Positions 51,275-60,810 are shown, numbered from the stretch's first letter. The stretch is DNA of 64,000 bases from an uncultured Neptuniibacter sp. (GCF_947498015.1 NZ_CANMIR010000006.1:1-64000), one strand, 5' to 3'. Notes: generated by a model not told the origin, from the sequence alone. A program made the numbers and translations.

Positions 51275-51677
51275 CACGGGGTCCTCCGTCTGCATCTACA
51301 GGAAAACAGCTGAAATAAAACCTGATAGTTGGTTTTAGTGGGTCTCACTTGCCATCAATCGGGTTGTTATATTCGAGGGGATCTTTTGAATCCCTCTCTT
51401 TTGGGATAGCACAGCTTTGGGCAAATATCAGATGAAAAGATTCATTTTTTTTACTTTTTTTGCATGGGAAAGCTGAGTCTGAGATATGGAAAAACCTGAA
51501 AAAACCTAAACTTACAGCCTCATTGGTCGACAATATACTAATGGGGGAATGGATGGTGGCTCAGCGTATTACGTTGAAGGTTTCTGAAAGGAAACGAACA
51601 TTTGACGAGTTGCCTACGGTTATCATTCTCAGCAGTTTTTCTGCACAGATTCAAACTTTCATAGGCACTGTAACTAC
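51275..51677. other. 403-base divergent intergenic region
   Basis: This region lies between the leucine dehydrogenase operon (leftward) and the LysM/FecR gene (rightward). A hairpin forms around 51375-51401 (gaggggatc ... gaatccctctc). A possible rightward promoter is listed separately. A 73-codon frame at 51460-51681 is not convincing as a gene. Confidence 0.5.
51512..51539 (+). promoter_or_regulatory. Weak candidate promoter for the LysM/FecR gene
   Basis: TTACAG (51512-51517) and TATACT (51534-51539) are separated by 16 bases and match the sigma-70 hexamers at 4 of 6 and 5 of 6 positions. Transcription would begin about 130 bases before the start codon. Confidence 0.3.
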
Positions 51678-53330
51678 GTGAAAATACTACTCAGACGATC
51701 CTTTTTAACTCTGTTCCTATTCTGCACCACGTCACTCTCGTATGCAGAGACACAGAATAATTGGACCTATCCGATGCAGCCTGGTGAAACGATCTGGAGT
51801 ATCGCTCATGAGTTGTTAACCGACTGGCGCCAGTGGCAGGCTGTTGAGAAGTTAAACCATGTTCGTAATGATCGAAAGATGCCTCCAGGCACGGTTTTAA
51901 AAATACCGCGATCATTCATCAGTGAATACCCGTCAGATATTAAAATTATTGATGTGTCCGGTACCGTCACAGCTCAGATTGTGATGAGAGGGGAAGCTAG
52001 AGCGCATCTGCCTTTAGTTAGGGGGCAGAGTTTGGGGCAGGGGGATATTATCAAAACAGCAGATAATGCCTCTGTTCTATTGGAATTTGATGACGGTACC
52101 CAGGTTCTGATTCTTGAAAATAGTCGGTTGCGAATTGAGCAGGCGACTGTGCTTGGCAGTAAACGGCGTGTGGTTGATATTAAAGTCTTTCTTGAAGAGG
52201 GGGAGGCAGAGATCCGCTCTAATCCAGCCAAGGTCCCTGGTTCTCAGTTCTTGATCGATACACCGGCTGCGTTTGCTACCACAAAGGGTACGACCTATCG
52301 CGTGCGTGCCAAGCCTGAAAGTACAATGGCAGAGGTCACTCAGGGAGTGATTGGTGTAGGCAATGCGGAAGGTGCGGTAAGGGTCGCGCAGGGGTTTGGG
52401 ACGGTCACGGAGATGAATCAGCGGCCTAAGGCTCCTGAGGCGTTGTTACCTGCTCCGAATCTACCCGAACCTCCAGCTGTGATCCGCTATCTACCAGGGA
52501 AAATGGAATGGCGTGTATTGAGCGGGGCCGCTCATTATCGTAGCCAGATCTCTGTAGATTCTGAATTTTCAAGCATTCACTATGATGAACTGTCTAATCA
52601 GCCGAAGGTGAGCTTGCCAGTTACACTTCAAGATGGAGTCTATTGGCTGCGCGTCAGTGGGTTGAACCCTGATGGACTGCAGGGATTCAATGCACTTAAA
52701 AAACTCACCATCGATGCGCGTCCATTCCCGCCGGTCAGGCAGCTGCCGCGTCCGGCCCAATCAAGTTATGTTGGGGCAGTGAGCTTCTCCTGGACTCGGC
52801 CTGATCTTGCAGCATCATTCCGGTTTGAATTATCCAAAGATCGTGCTTTTAGCCGCTTGGTTATATCTGAATCCGGGTTGAAAGGAACCGAGTTTGAAGT
52901 TGAGCTGAGTGAGCCAGGGGAATACTTCTGGCGGGTAACCAGTGTGACAGAATCGGGTGAAGTAGGACCCGTAGGCTTTCCTGGAGAGTTCCTGCTGAAG
53001 CCTATTCCACCAATACCTGAACTGAAAGCACCAGTCAAAACAGAAAATGAACTGTTCTTTAGTTGGCAGCCGGAAGAGCAGGTTGTTCAGTATGAGTTTC
53101 AGATGGGGGCGGACAGGGCGTTTAAGGAGGTTTTGTTTGAGCGTATATCTGACGCCCCAGAGGTTGCAGTCGATAAGCCGGAAGTAGGTACTTACTATAT
53201 ACGTGTAAGATCACTGGATGCTGATCATTATGCTGGAGCCTGGAGTGAACCTCAGCGCGTTGTCGTTCCGGTTGAGAACTGGTGGCCCGTTATTTTAACC
53301 GGGGCAGCATCATTGCTGCTGATGCTTTGA
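51678..53330 (+). CDS. LysM and FecR domain surface protein
   Basis: A 550-residue exported protein. A signal peptide (1-23) precedes a LysM domain (about 30-78: MQPGETIWSIAHELL, MPPGTVLKIP), which should bind peptidoglycan. A FecR-type domain follows (about 95-215: GQSLGQGDIIKTADNASVLLEF, RIEQATV). The region 255-530 has about three fibronectin-like repeats (FSWTRPDLAASFRFELS, FSWQPEEQVVQYEFQM). A short hydrophobic C-terminus (WWPVILTGAASLLLML) may anchor it. Start is GTG. The stop overlaps the ATG of the CHASE2 gene. Confidence 0.85.
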   Translation: MKILLRRSFLTLFLFCTTSLSYAETQNNWTYPMQPGETIWSIAHELLTDWRQWQAVEKLNHVRNDRKMPPGTVLKIPRSFISEYPSDIKIIDVSGTVTAQIVMRGEARAHLPLVRGQSLGQGDIIKTADNASVLLEFDDGTQVLILENSRLRIEQATVLGSKRRVVDIKVFLEEGEAEIRSNPAKVPGSQFLIDTPAAFATTKGTTYRVRAKPESTMAEVTQGVIGVGNAEGAVRVAQGFGTVTEMNQRPKAPEALLPAPNLPEPPAVIRYLPGKMEWRVLSGAAHYRSQISVDSEFSSIHYDELSNQPKVSLPVTLQDGVYWLRVSGLNPDGLQGFNALKKLTIDARPFPPVRQLPRPAQSSYVGAVSFSWTRPDLAASFRFELSKDRAFSRLVISESGLKGTEFEVELSEPGEYFWRVTSVTESGEVGPVGFPGEFLLKPIPPIPELKAPVKTENELFFSWQPEEQVVQYEFQMGADRAFKEVLFERISDAPEVAVDKPEVGTYYIRVRSLDADHYAGAWSEPQRVVVPVENWWPVILTGAASLLLML

Positions 53331-54454
53331 TGAAAGGAGTTTACCGTCTGCTACTACAGGCGGTACTACCTACATTGATGGTAATCACTGTCGGCTTATC
53401 CCCTCTGCTTGAGTGGTTTGACCGTCATCTTTATGACATGGCGAATCACTATGCAACTCAGAAGGTTGATGCTGATGAAGTGGTACTGATCGATATTGAT
53501 GCCGAAACTCTTGAGCGGTTAGGTCACTGGCCGATAGACCGCACTTACCATGCCCAGGCAATTGATATACTGGAGGCAGGCCAGGTCGGTGCGATTGTTT
53601 ATAACATCGCATTTGTTGAAACGGATCCTGATAATGACTCTGCTGACAGGGCGTTAATCACGGCGGTCGAAAACAGCGGTCGGGTGGTGTTACCACTGAT
53701 TGCAGAAAAAAGTGTTGAGCTTCTCCCTTTAGGCCGTCCGGACCTCCCCGGTGTCTTGGTTGGTCATGCGGATCTGGCATCGGATTCTGATCAGGTGTTA
53801 CGGCGAAGTTTTCTCTATGCGGGTGTCTCATACCCTCGTTGGCCGAGCCTGGCATTATCTGCACTGTTTAGCTACGCTCCCATAAAAGCAGATGACTATG
53901 TTGGTTTAAGAACCCCGTATCTGCATGTAGGGTTCCATGATCGATGGAGCCGTGATTATGAGGTGTTGTTACAACCAGGTATCAGGAACTATTTTCAGAC
54001 GGTCCCAAGGTTTAGCTTCCACGCGTTACTTAATGGGACGGTGAGATCTGAACAGCTAAGAGATAAAGCTGTATTTGTAGGCTTGAGAAATGATTCTCTT
54101 GAAGAAAGTCATCTTTTGGGAGGGGCTCTGCAGTTAAGCTCTACTGAGGTTCAGGCGTATCTATTCAGCAGTCTTCATCAAGGAAAAGTGCTGTCACCCT
54201 CTCTGCCTTTTTGGTCGATCAGCCTGGGTGTCTATGTTGTGCTCTTTATGCTTATTGCAAGCTATCAAGCTCTGCCACCATGGGGCAGAGGTGCCATTCT
54301 GCTTTTTGTGGTGTTCGGGGCAGTGATGCCAGTCATGTTCTACAAGCTGGGCTATTGGATAAGCTGCCTGCCTATGCTGAGTGGGCTGCTAGTCCTCATT
54401 TTACAAAGAGTGTTATCTAGTCAGATCAGCAGACATAAAAAAGCCCTGAACTAG
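53330..54454 (+). CDS. CHASE2-domain membrane protein without an output domain
   Basis: The protein has 374 residues. An N-terminal helix (about 6-26) precedes an extracytoplasmic CHASE2 sensor (about 30-265: VVLIDIDAETLERLGHWPIDR, GAIVYNIAFVETDPDN, LRDKAVFVGL). Three helices then occupy about 280-360, and the protein ends almost at once. CHASE2 proteins usually carry an adenylate cyclase, kinase or GGDEF output; none is present. Translation is coupled to the LysM/FecR gene (TGATG), so the two may work as a pair. Start 53330; an upstream start would overlap the previous gene by 49 bases. Confidence 0.85.
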   Translation: MKGVYRLLLQAVLPTLMVITVGLSPLLEWFDRHLYDMANHYATQKVDADEVVLIDIDAETLERLGHWPIDRTYHAQAIDILEAGQVGAIVYNIAFVETDPDNDSADRALITAVENSGRVVLPLIAEKSVELLPLGRPDLPGVLVGHADLASDSDQVLRRSFLYAGVSYPRWPSLALSALFSYAPIKADDYVGLRTPYLHVGFHDRWSRDYEVLLQPGIRNYFQTVPRFSFHALLNGTVRSEQLRDKAVFVGLRNDSLEESHLLGGALQLSSTEVQAYLFSSLHQGKVLSPSLPFWSISLGVYVVLFMLIASYQALPPWGRGAILLFVVFGAVMPVMFYKLGYWISCLPMLSGLLVLILQRVLSSQISRHKKALN

Positions 54455-54467
54455 TCAGGGCTTTTTC
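54437..54467. terminator. Bidirectional terminator between the CHASE2 gene and purD
   Basis: A 12-bp perfect stem (aaaaagccctga with tcagggcttttt) with a 5-base loop. The CHASE2 stop codon (TAG) lies in the loop. A and T runs on both sides allow termination from both strands. Confidence 0.9.
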
Positions 54468-54479
54468 TGAGATGGTTAT

Positions 54480-55766
54480 TTAGCTGTTCTGTTCACGTGC
54501 AATAGCACGATACGCGATATCATTGCGGTAATATGCGCCTTCCCAGTTGACCTCTTTGAGTAGCTCATATGCACGTTGTTGAGCTTCTGTCACAGAATCT
54601 CCCAGTGCAGTTACACAGAGTACACGACCGCCTGCAGTGACGACATTGTCACCATCCAGCTTAGTACCTGCGTGGAAAATTTTAGTACCTTCCGGACAGG
54701 TTTCAGGGAAAGTAATCACATCCCCTTTGCCATAATCACCGGGGTAACCACCTGCAGCCATCACAACACCTACAGATTTACGTTCATCCCAATCAGCAGT
54801 CGTCTGATCAAGTTTCTTATCAAGAGCGGCGTTACACAGGTCTACCAGGCTTGATTTCAGGCGTAGCATGATCGGCTGCGTTTCTGGGTCACCAAAGCGG
54901 CAGTTATATTCAATAACTTTAGGGGTTCCATCCGCCTGAATCATCAAACCGGCATAAAGAAAGCCTGTGTATTCATTCCCTTCCGCTTTCATGCCGTTGA
55001 CCGTTGGCATGATGACTTCGTCCATAATCCGCTGGTCGATCTCAGGTGTCACAACCGGAGCGGGGGAGTATGCACCCATGCCACCGGTATTCAGACCTGT
55101 ATCGCCATCGCCCACACGTTTGTGGTCCTGGCTGGTAGCCATTGGGAGAACGTTGTCGCCATCAACTATTACGATGTATGAGGCTTCCTCACCTTCAAGA
55201 AACTCTTCGATCACAACTCGACTGCCTGCATCACCAAAGGCATTTCCAGCCAGCATATCTTTAATAGCGTCTTCTGCTTCCTGCAGTGTCATCGCAACGA
55301 TAACGCCTTTACCAGCAGCAAGGCCATCTGCTTTAACGACAATCGGGGCGCCCTTCTCTCGCACGTATGCGAGTGCTGGCTCGATCTCTGTGAAGTTTTC
55401 ATATTCTGCAGTTGGGATCTTCTGACGGGCCAGGAAATCCTTAGTGAAAGCCTTGGAGCCTTCCAGTTGAGCAGCACCTTCGGTTGGGCCAAAGATTTTA
55501 AGCCCTTCGGCCTGGAAACGGTTTACAACACCCGCAACCAGAGGCGCTTCAGGGCCGACAATTGTTAGGTCTACACTTTGTTCTTTAGCAAATGCAGCCA
55601 GGCCTTCCAGGTCCATCACGTCGATGGCAACATTCTGCATCTTATCTTCCTGAGCTGTTGCAGCATTTCCCGGTGCAACAAAGATCTGCTTCACTTTTGC
55701 ATCTTGAGCTGCTGCCCATGCGAGAGCATGTTCACGGCCGCCAGAACCAATAATCAGTACGTTCAT
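54480..55766 (-). CDS. purD: Phosphoribosylamine-glycine ligase PurD
   Basis: A 428-residue ATP-grasp enzyme joining phosphoribosylamine and glycine in purine synthesis. NVLIIGSGGREHALAWA starts the protein; IVVKADGLAAGKGVIVA and VIEEFLEGEEASY bind ATP; and YNCRFGDPETQ marks the metal site. Length is normal. It follows purH on the same strand across a spacer holding two hairpins. Confidence 0.97.
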   Translation of the reverse strand: MNVLIIGSGGREHALAWAAAQDAKVKQIFVAPGNAATAQEDKMQNVAIDVMDLEGLAAFAKEQSVDLTIVGPEAPLVAGVVNRFQAEGLKIFGPTEGAAQLEGSKAFTKDFLARQKIPTAEYENFTEIEPALAYVREKGAPIVVKADGLAAGKGVIVAMTLQEAEDAIKDMLAGNAFGDAGSRVVIEEFLEGEEASYIVIVDGDNVLPMATSQDHKRVGDGDTGLNTGGMGAYSPAPVVTPEIDQRIMDEVIMPTVNGMKAEGNEYTGFLYAGLMIQADGTPKVIEYNCRFGDPETQPIMLRLKSSLVDLCNAALDKKLDQTTADWDERKSVGVVMAAGGYPGDYGKGDVITFPETCPEGTKIFHAGTKLDGDNVVTAGGRVLCVTALGDSVTEAQQRAYELLKEVNWEGAYYRNDIAYRAIAREQNS

Positions 55767-55786
55767 TGTTTAATCCTTCTATGTAG

Positions 55787-55825
55787 AAAACCCCGCACCT
55801 GATGTTGCCAACAAGTCGGGGTTTT
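55787..55825 (-). terminator. Hairpin in the purH-purD spacer (second met by leftward transcription)
   Basis: aaaaccccg (55787-55795) pairs with cggggtttt (55817-55825). Read leftward it ends in a short T run (ttttcta) just before the purD ribosome site (agaagg at 55775-55780). It could stop or slow transcription into purD, or stabilise RNA ends. Confidence 0.6.
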
Positions 55826-55827
55826 GG

Positions 55828-55872
55828 GCAATAAGCCTGATTTAAAACTAAACCATTTTTCAGGCTTATTGC
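55828..55872 (-). other. Long perfect stem-loop after purH
   Basis: gcaataagcctga (55828-55840) pairs perfectly over 13 bp with tcaggcttattgc (55860-55872), with a 19-base A/T-rich loop. It begins 10 bases after the purH stop on the minus strand. No T run follows directly, so it is more likely an RNA stability or processing element than a simple terminator. Confidence 0.6.
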
Positions 55873-55882
55873 GATCTAATTC

Positions 55883-57463
55883 TTAGTGACGGAAGTGGCG
55901 CATGCCGGTGAAGACCATGGCCATGCCATGTTCATCCGCTGCATCAATTACTTCCTGATCACGCATGGAACCGCCTGGCTGGATCACTGCTTTGATACCC
56001 GCAGCCGCAGCTGAATCGATACCGTCACGGAATGGGAAGAATGCATCAGATGCCATCACGGAGCCTTTCACTTCCAGACCTTCATCTGCAGCTTTAATAC
56101 CTGCAATTTTGGCACTGTAAACACGGCTCATCTGACCTGCACCGATACCGATTGTCTGACCATCTTTGGCGTATACAATCGCGTTGGACTTAACAAACTT
56201 CGCAACTTCCCAGCAGAATAGCAGATCGCGGATCTCCTGCTCAGTTGGCTGAACCTTAGTTACAACTTTTAGTTCAGATGCATCTACACGACCCAGATCA
56301 AGGTCCTGAACAAGCAAGCCTCCATTGACACGCTTGTAATCAAAACCGTGTGCACGATTTACTGACCAGTCGCCACATTCGAGCAAACGAACATTCGGTT
56401 TAGTCGCAACGATATCAGATGCTTCCTGGGTCACCTTAGGTGCGATGATAACCTCAACAAACTGACGATCTACAATCGCCTGAGCTGTTTTGCTATCCAG
56501 CTCCTGGTTGAAGGCGATGATGCCGCCAAAAGCAGAGGTCGGATCTGTCTGGAAAGCTCGGTTGTAAGCTTCCAGAATATCTGCACCCACAGAAACGCCA
56601 CATGGGTTTGCGTGTTTCACAATGACACAGGCAGGTTCTTTAAAGGACTTTACACACTCTAGTGCTGCATCAGTATCTGCAACATTGTTAAATGAAAGTG
56701 CTTTCCCCTGCAGTTGGCGAGCAGTAGAAACTGATGCTTCAGCAGGCTCCGCTTCTACATAAAAAGCGGCACGCTGATGTGGGTTTTCGCCGTAGCGCAT
56801 ATCCTGTGCTTTGATAAACTGCGTGTTGAAGGTGCGTGGAAAGTCAGCAGGTTTCTCCTCTTCACCTTCGACAATTGCGCCAAGGTAGTTCGCAATCATG
56901 CCGTCGTAACCAGCGGTGTGCTCAAACGCTTTAACTGCAAGGTCAAAACGAGTTTTGTGAGTCAGTCCATTCTCGGAATCAAGTTCAGTCAGGATGTTGT
57001 CGTAATCAGAGGCATTCACCACAATCGCAACATCTTTATGGTTTTTCGCTGCTGAGCGAACCATAGTAGGGCCACCGATATCGATATTTTCGATAGCCAT
57101 CGGCAGATCGCAATCAGGGCGTGCGATGGTTGCTGCAAACGGATAAAGGTTAACAACAACCATGTCGATTGGCTGAATGCCATGCTCTGTCATGATGCCA
57201 TCATCCTGACCGCGACGACCCAGAATACCGCCATGCACTTTCGGGTGCAGGGTTTTAACACGACCGTCCATCATTTCAGGGAAGCCGGTGTAATCGGATA
57301 CCTCTACTGCAGGGATATTGTTTTCCTTGAGTAGCTTGAAAGTACCACCAGTAGAAAGGATCTCAACGCCGCGAGCGTTCAGGGCCTGTGCAAACTCAAC
57401 GATACCTGATTTGTCAGATACGCTGATCAATGCACGGCGAACGGGAGTGATGTTCTCTGCCAT
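55883..57463 (-). CDS. purH: Bifunctional AICAR transformylase / IMP cyclohydrolase PurH
   Basis: A 526-residue enzyme for the last two steps of IMP synthesis. The N-terminal cyclohydrolase part has [16 protein letters not shown] and STGGTFKLL; the C-terminal transformylase part has [34 protein letters not shown] and the terminal [11 protein letters not shown]. The start chosen is ATG 57463, aligning with the family; an upstream TTG would add eight residues. It is 36 bases from fis. Confidence 0.97.
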   Translation of the reverse strand: MAENITPVRRALISVSDKSGIVEFAQALNARGVEILSTGGTFKLLKENNIPAVEVSDYTGFPEMMDGRVKTLHPKVHGGILGRRGQDDGIMTEHGIQPIDMVVVNLYPFAATIARPDCDLPMAIENIDIGGPTMVRSAAKNHKDVAIVVNASDYDNILTELDSENGLTHKTRFDLAVKAFEHTAGYDGMIANYLGAIVEGEEEKPADFPRTFNTQFIKAQDMRYGENPHQRAAFYVEAEPAEASVSTARQLQGKALSFNNVADTDAALECVKSFKEPACVIVKHANPCGVSVGADILEAYNRAFQTDPTSAFGGIIAFNQELDSKTAQAIVDRQFVEVIIAPKVTQEASDIVATKPNVRLLECGDWSVNRAHGFDYKRVNGGLLVQDLDLGRVDASELKVVTKVQPTEQEIRDLLFCWEVAKFVKSNAIVYAKDGQTIGIGAGQMSRVYSAKIAGIKAADEGLEVKGSVMASDAFFPFRDGIDSAAAAGIKAVIQPGGSMRDQEVIDAADEHGMAMVFTGMRHFRH

Positions 57464-57499
57464 TGTTTCTGGATTCCGAGTAGTCAATATAAATTTAGA

Positions 57500-57784
57500 T
57501 TAAAGCAAACCGTACTGTTTAAGCTTTTTACGCAGCGTACCGCGGTTAAGCCCAAGCAGTTGAGATGCTTTAGTCTGGTTATCTTTGGTGTAAGTCATCA
57601 CTGTCTCGAACAGCGGTGCTTCAATTTCTGAAAGAACCATCTGATAAACGTCAGTCACAGGCTGTCCGTCAAGCTGACGGAAATAGTTATTCAGAGATTG
57701 TTCTACGTTATCACGCAGTGTCTGATTTGTAGCTTCTGCCGGGTTGGAAACGAGAGTTGGTTGCTTAATTTCTTTGTATTCCAC
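57500..57784 (-). CDS. fis: Nucleoid protein / global regulator Fis
   Basis: A 94-residue DNA-bending protein. The C-terminal helix-turn-helix (KASQLLGLNRGTLRKKLKQYGLL) is almost identical to E. coli Fis; the N-terminal dimer helices include LRDNVEQSLNNYF and VTDVYQMVLSEIEAPLFETVM. It lies 21 bases after dusB, forming the classic dusB-fis operon, and is followed by purH. Confidence 0.97.
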   Translation of the reverse strand: MEYKEIKQPTLVSNPAEATNQTLRDNVEQSLNNYFRQLDGQPVTDVYQMVLSEIEAPLFETVMTYTKDNQTKASQLLGLNRGTLRKKLKQYGLL

Positions 57785-57805
57785 AGTACTAAATATCCAA
57801 TCTAA

Positions 57806-58792
57806 TTAGGCGGCTACGCCATCGGTTAAAGCATTATCGAAATATCCTTCGATAGCGGCTGCCTGATCTGCTGCTGTTTCTATAATATTGAATTGCTTGC
57901 GAAAGCTACTTCCGTTGGGCTTATCTTGCAGATACCAGCTCACATGTTTGCGTGCAATACGAACACCCATGTAATCACCGTAAAAACGGTGTAATTCCTG
58001 AAGATGTGCTAACAGAATTTCCCTGATCTCTTCCAGAGAGGGAGGGGGGGGGATTTTACCTGTTCGGAGAAAATGATCAATCTCAGAAAATAACCAAGGA
58101 CGACCTTGAGCTGCACGTCCTATCATTACCGCAGAACAGCCTGTTTCATTGAGAACAGTCTGTGCTTTTTCGGGAGAATTGATGTCACCATTTGCAAAAA
58201 CAGGCAATGAAACAGAGTCGACAATTCGACGAATGGTTTCATATTCCACCTCACCTTTGTACCCACAGCTACGTGTGCGACCGTGTACCGCTAAAGCCAT
58301 GATTCCTGCATCTTCGGCAATCCGGGCAATCGTCAGGCCATTGCGATTCTCCGGACTCCATCCGGTTCGGATTTTAAGTGTTACAGGAACATCGACAGAC
58401 TGAACAACACTGTTCAGAATCTCACTAACCAACCGTTCATCTTTGAGCAGAGCTGAACCTGCAGCTTTGTTACAAACTTTTTTTGCGGGACAACCCATAT
58501 TGATATCAATAATCTGGGCGCCTCGCTGAACGTTCATTCTGGCTGCTTCTGCCATCATGTCAGGATCGCCCCCAGCGATCTGGACTGAGCGGGGTTCGGC
58601 TTCGCCAGTATGATTCAAACGGTAGCTGGACTTGCGGGATTTCCACAGTCGGGTATCGGAGGTAACCATCTCAGACACAACCAGACCTGCTCCCATACGT
58701 TTGCATAACTGCCGGAAAGGCCGGTCGGTTACGCCTGCCATTGGTGCCAGAATAACCTGACTGTCAATGGTGTATGGACCAATCTGGAACAT
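57806..58792 (-). CDS. dusB: tRNA-dihydrouridine synthase B
   Basis: A 328-residue FMN enzyme reducing uridines in the tRNA D-loop. VILAPMAGVTDRPFRQLCK begins the barrel; the catalytic cysteine is in INMGCPAKKVCNKAAGSAL; KIRTGWSPENRN, VHGRTRSCGYKG and ANGDINSPEKA bind substrate and FMN. Length is normal. First gene of dusB-fis. Confidence 0.97.
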   Translation of the reverse strand: MFQIGPYTIDSQVILAPMAGVTDRPFRQLCKRMGAGLVVSEMVTSDTRLWKSRKSSYRLNHTGEAEPRSVQIAGGDPDMMAEAARMNVQRGAQIIDINMGCPAKKVCNKAAGSALLKDERLVSEILNSVVQSVDVPVTLKIRTGWSPENRNGLTIARIAEDAGIMALAVHGRTRSCGYKGEVEYETIRRIVDSVSLPVFANGDINSPEKAQTVLNETGCSAVMIGRAAQGRPWLFSEIDHFLRTGKIPPPPSLEEIREILLAHLQELHRFYGDYMGVRIARKHVSWYLQDKPNGSSFRKQFNIIETAADQAAAIEGYFDNALTDGVAA

Positions 58793-58941
58793 GTTGCGCC
58801 TTAAAAATAGTTAAAAAATACCCGCAGCGTCACGAATGACACTGTATCAATGATAATCAGGGAGGCGAACAATCATACTCCTTAGCGATGCGCTCTCCAA
58901 GGACTTTTTTGATGATTTTTTGAGCAATTGACCTTGATTTT

Positions 58942-59910
58942 TTATAGCGCCGGCGCTAGCAGTTCAAGTGCATAACTGACTCCGCGAGAGCCGGGGGACA
59001 TCAGGTCGATTGAAACCTGGATAGGCTGATTTGAGGGCATCGATCGGATATTGACAACATTCTGATCCAAGTATGTTTCAGGTTGTAAAACCCGTGATGC
59101 AACTGGTCGACCTTTCAGATCTGAAAAGGAGATGGCAAGTGCGGGGTAGGGCTGATTAAAAACAGCCTGATTAACCAGAACCAAGTCCACTGTGATGGCA
59201 CCTGGGATTTCGCTATGTGGCCTAATCAGGAGGCTTTGATTGATGATCTGATCAAGATCACTTTTAACCGGTAGAGCGCAATTAATATATTTACAGGTCA
59301 ATTGATACACTGGCTGGTAAGTTGAGGTCCAGTAAAGCTCTCCACGATTAAACCAGAGATGTTGTGCAAACAGTGTGCTAAGAGCGATGAGGCATCCTAG
59401 GAACCAGGCCCCTGAGCTCTTTTTGGATGATGACTTTCCAGAACTAAGGGTAACGGGCTCGACCTGAATTGAGAGCGTCGGTATATCCTGAGAGGGATTA
59501 GGCGTTGTCTTGATCAGGTCGGGAATGCTTGATTTTTCAGCGACTGATGGTTGCTGGGGTTGTGCAGGCGCCTCTAATCCAGAGAGAATTTCTGTTTCTG
59601 TTTCTGTTTCTGTTTCTGTTTCTGTTTCTGTTTCTGTTTCTGTTTCTGTTTCTGTTTCTGTTTCTGGTGAGTTGAATGGTGATAGCTCTTCACTCAACTC
59701 TGTATCAGCGTACTCGTGCTGATGTAAAGATTCGTGTACACCTGACTCAGGTGTGCTGAGGGGGAAGCTCTGTGTGTAGTCTGCTGCGGCAAAAACAACC
59801 AGACAGGCACCACAACGTACCTGTCCATTCGCTATCTTCAGTTGCCCCTGTGTCACACGGAATTTTGTTGAACATCCCGGGCACTGTGTAACTATGCTGC
59901 TATCCTGCAT
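58942..59910 (-). CDS. Zinc-ribbon DUF3426 membrane protein with Thr-Glu repeat linker
   Basis: The protein has 322 residues. An N-terminal MJ0042-type zinc ribbon (CPGC about 11-14; CGAC about 33-36) is followed by an acidic linker made of about 13 Thr-Glu pairs, then a single membrane helix (about 172-190, FLGCLIALSTLFAQHLWF) and the DUF3426 domain (VDLVLVNQAVFNQPYPALAISFSD; RSMPSNQPIQVSIDLM). This family sits between prmA and dusB in many gammaproteobacteria; function unknown. The linker is encoded by a hexanucleotide repeat tract. Confidence 0.87.
   Translation of the reverse strand: MQDSSIVTQCPGCSTKFRVTQGQLKIANGQVRCGACLVVFAAADYTQSFPLSTPESGVHESLHQHEYADTELSEELSPFNSPETETETETETETETETETETETETEILSGLEAPAQPQQPSVAEKSSIPDLIKTTPNPSQDIPTLSIQVEPVTLSSGKSSSKKSSGAWFLGCLIALSTLFAQHLWFNRGELYWTSTYQPVYQLTCKYINCALPVKSDLDQIINQSLLIRPHSEIPGAITVDLVLVNQAVFNQPYPALAISFSDLKGRPVASRVLQPETYLDQNVVNIRSMPSNQPIQVSIDLMSPGSRGVSYALELLAPAL
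59589..59666. repeat. Hexanucleotide microsatellite (TTTCTG)13
   Basis: Thirteen uninterrupted copies of TTTCTG (CAGAAA on the coding strand) cover 78 bases. Copy changes by slippage add or remove whole Thr-Glu pairs without shifting the frame of the DUF3426 gene. Pure hexanucleotide tracts of this length are rare in bacterial core genes. Confidence 0.95.
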
Positions 59911-59913
59911 TTT

Positions 59914-60810
59914 TTAGGTGCGCTTTGTCCCTGTTACTCTGATCCAGCCCTCTTTTTCTGCGACCGGATCAAGATCAAACCACTGAGAGTAGGTGTTTCT
60001 GATCTCAGTTTCCTGAGTCTGGAGTAAACCGGATAGGCATAGCTTGCCACCGGGTTTAACCAATGATTCAAGTGTAGGTGCTAACTGGACTAAAGGGCCA
60101 GCTAGAATATTGGCCACCAATGTATTGGCTTGGGTGTCAGGGGTGTTCTCAGGCAGATAGACATGCAGGATATCGTCAGGTAACTGATTTCGATTAAGGT
60201 TATCTTTTGTGGCCTGAAGAGCCTGAGGGTCAATATCTACACCTATCGCATGGTCTGCACCGAGCAACAGAGCGGCTATGCCCAAAATGCCTGAACCACA
60301 TCCGTAATCAATTACGAACTCCTGCTGAAGTGATTGAGAGTCTAGCCATTCGAGGCAGAGGGCTGTAGTAGGGTGAGTGCCGGTGCCGAATGCCAGGCCT
60401 GGATCTAGCATAAGATTGACTGCGTCAGGGTCGGGTGCCTCCCGCCAGCTGGGGCAGACCCAAAGTCTGTTACCAAATTGCATGGGGTGGTAGTTATCCA
60501 TCCACTCCCGTTCCCAGTCCTTATCTTCAAGAATTTCCGCTTTGATCGTAGGAATTGGCATCCCTGGATAAAGTTGTTCATGGCCCTGTTTGAGGTAGCT
60601 TAGCGTATCTTCAAGGTTGTGTTCAGCTGCAAACAGGCCGGTAATGGTTGTGTTACTCCAAAGTGGGGTCGTTCCGAGATCGGGTTCGAAGATGGGCTGG
60701 TCTTCAGAATCTTCAAAGGTCACTGCTGCGCAACCGGCACTTAGAAGTAGGTCTTCATAAGCTTCAGAGTGATCGGGCGTAGTTCTGATTTTAATCTGCA
60801 GCCAAGGCAT
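59914..60810 (-). CDS. prmA: Ribosomal protein L11 methyltransferase PrmA
   Basis: A 298-residue SAM-dependent enzyme that trimethylates L11. The N-terminal substrate domain starts [21 protein letters not shown]; the catalytic part has [37 protein letters not shown] and VANILAGPL. It lies three bases before the DUF3426 gene on the same strand and after accC. Confidence 0.96.
   Translation of the reverse strand: MPWLQIKIRTTPDHSEAYEDLLLSAGCAAVTFEDSEDQPIFEPDLGTTPLWSNTTITGLFAAEHNLEDTLSYLKQGHEQLYPGMPIPTIKAEILEDKDWEREWMDNYHPMQFGNRLWVCPSWREAPDPDAVNLMLDPGLAFGTGTHPTTALCLEWLDSQSLQQEFVIDYGCGSGILGIAALLLGADHAIGVDIDPQALQATKDNLNRNQLPDDILHVYLPENTPDTQANTLVANILAGPLVQLAPTLESLVKPGGKLCLSGLLQTQETEIRNTYSQWFDLDPVAEKEGWIRVTGTKRT

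Noticed and set aside
51460..51681. A 73-codon frame ending in a GTGA overlap with the LysM/FecR gene
   Set aside because: The coupling-like overlap is tempting, but no ribosome site precedes the ATG, the protein resembles no family, and a possible promoter lies inside it. More likely it is the 5' leader of the downstream gene.
53282..53329. Upstream start for the CHASE2 gene inside the LysM/FecR gene
   Set aside because: It would create a 49-base overlap and add unrelated residues; the TGATG at 53328-53332 is a typical coupled start.
59589..59666. TTTCTG repeat considered as a CRISPR-like array or a phase-variable on/off switch
   Set aside because: The unit is 6 bases with no spacers, and because 6 is a multiple of 3, slippage cannot shift the frame.
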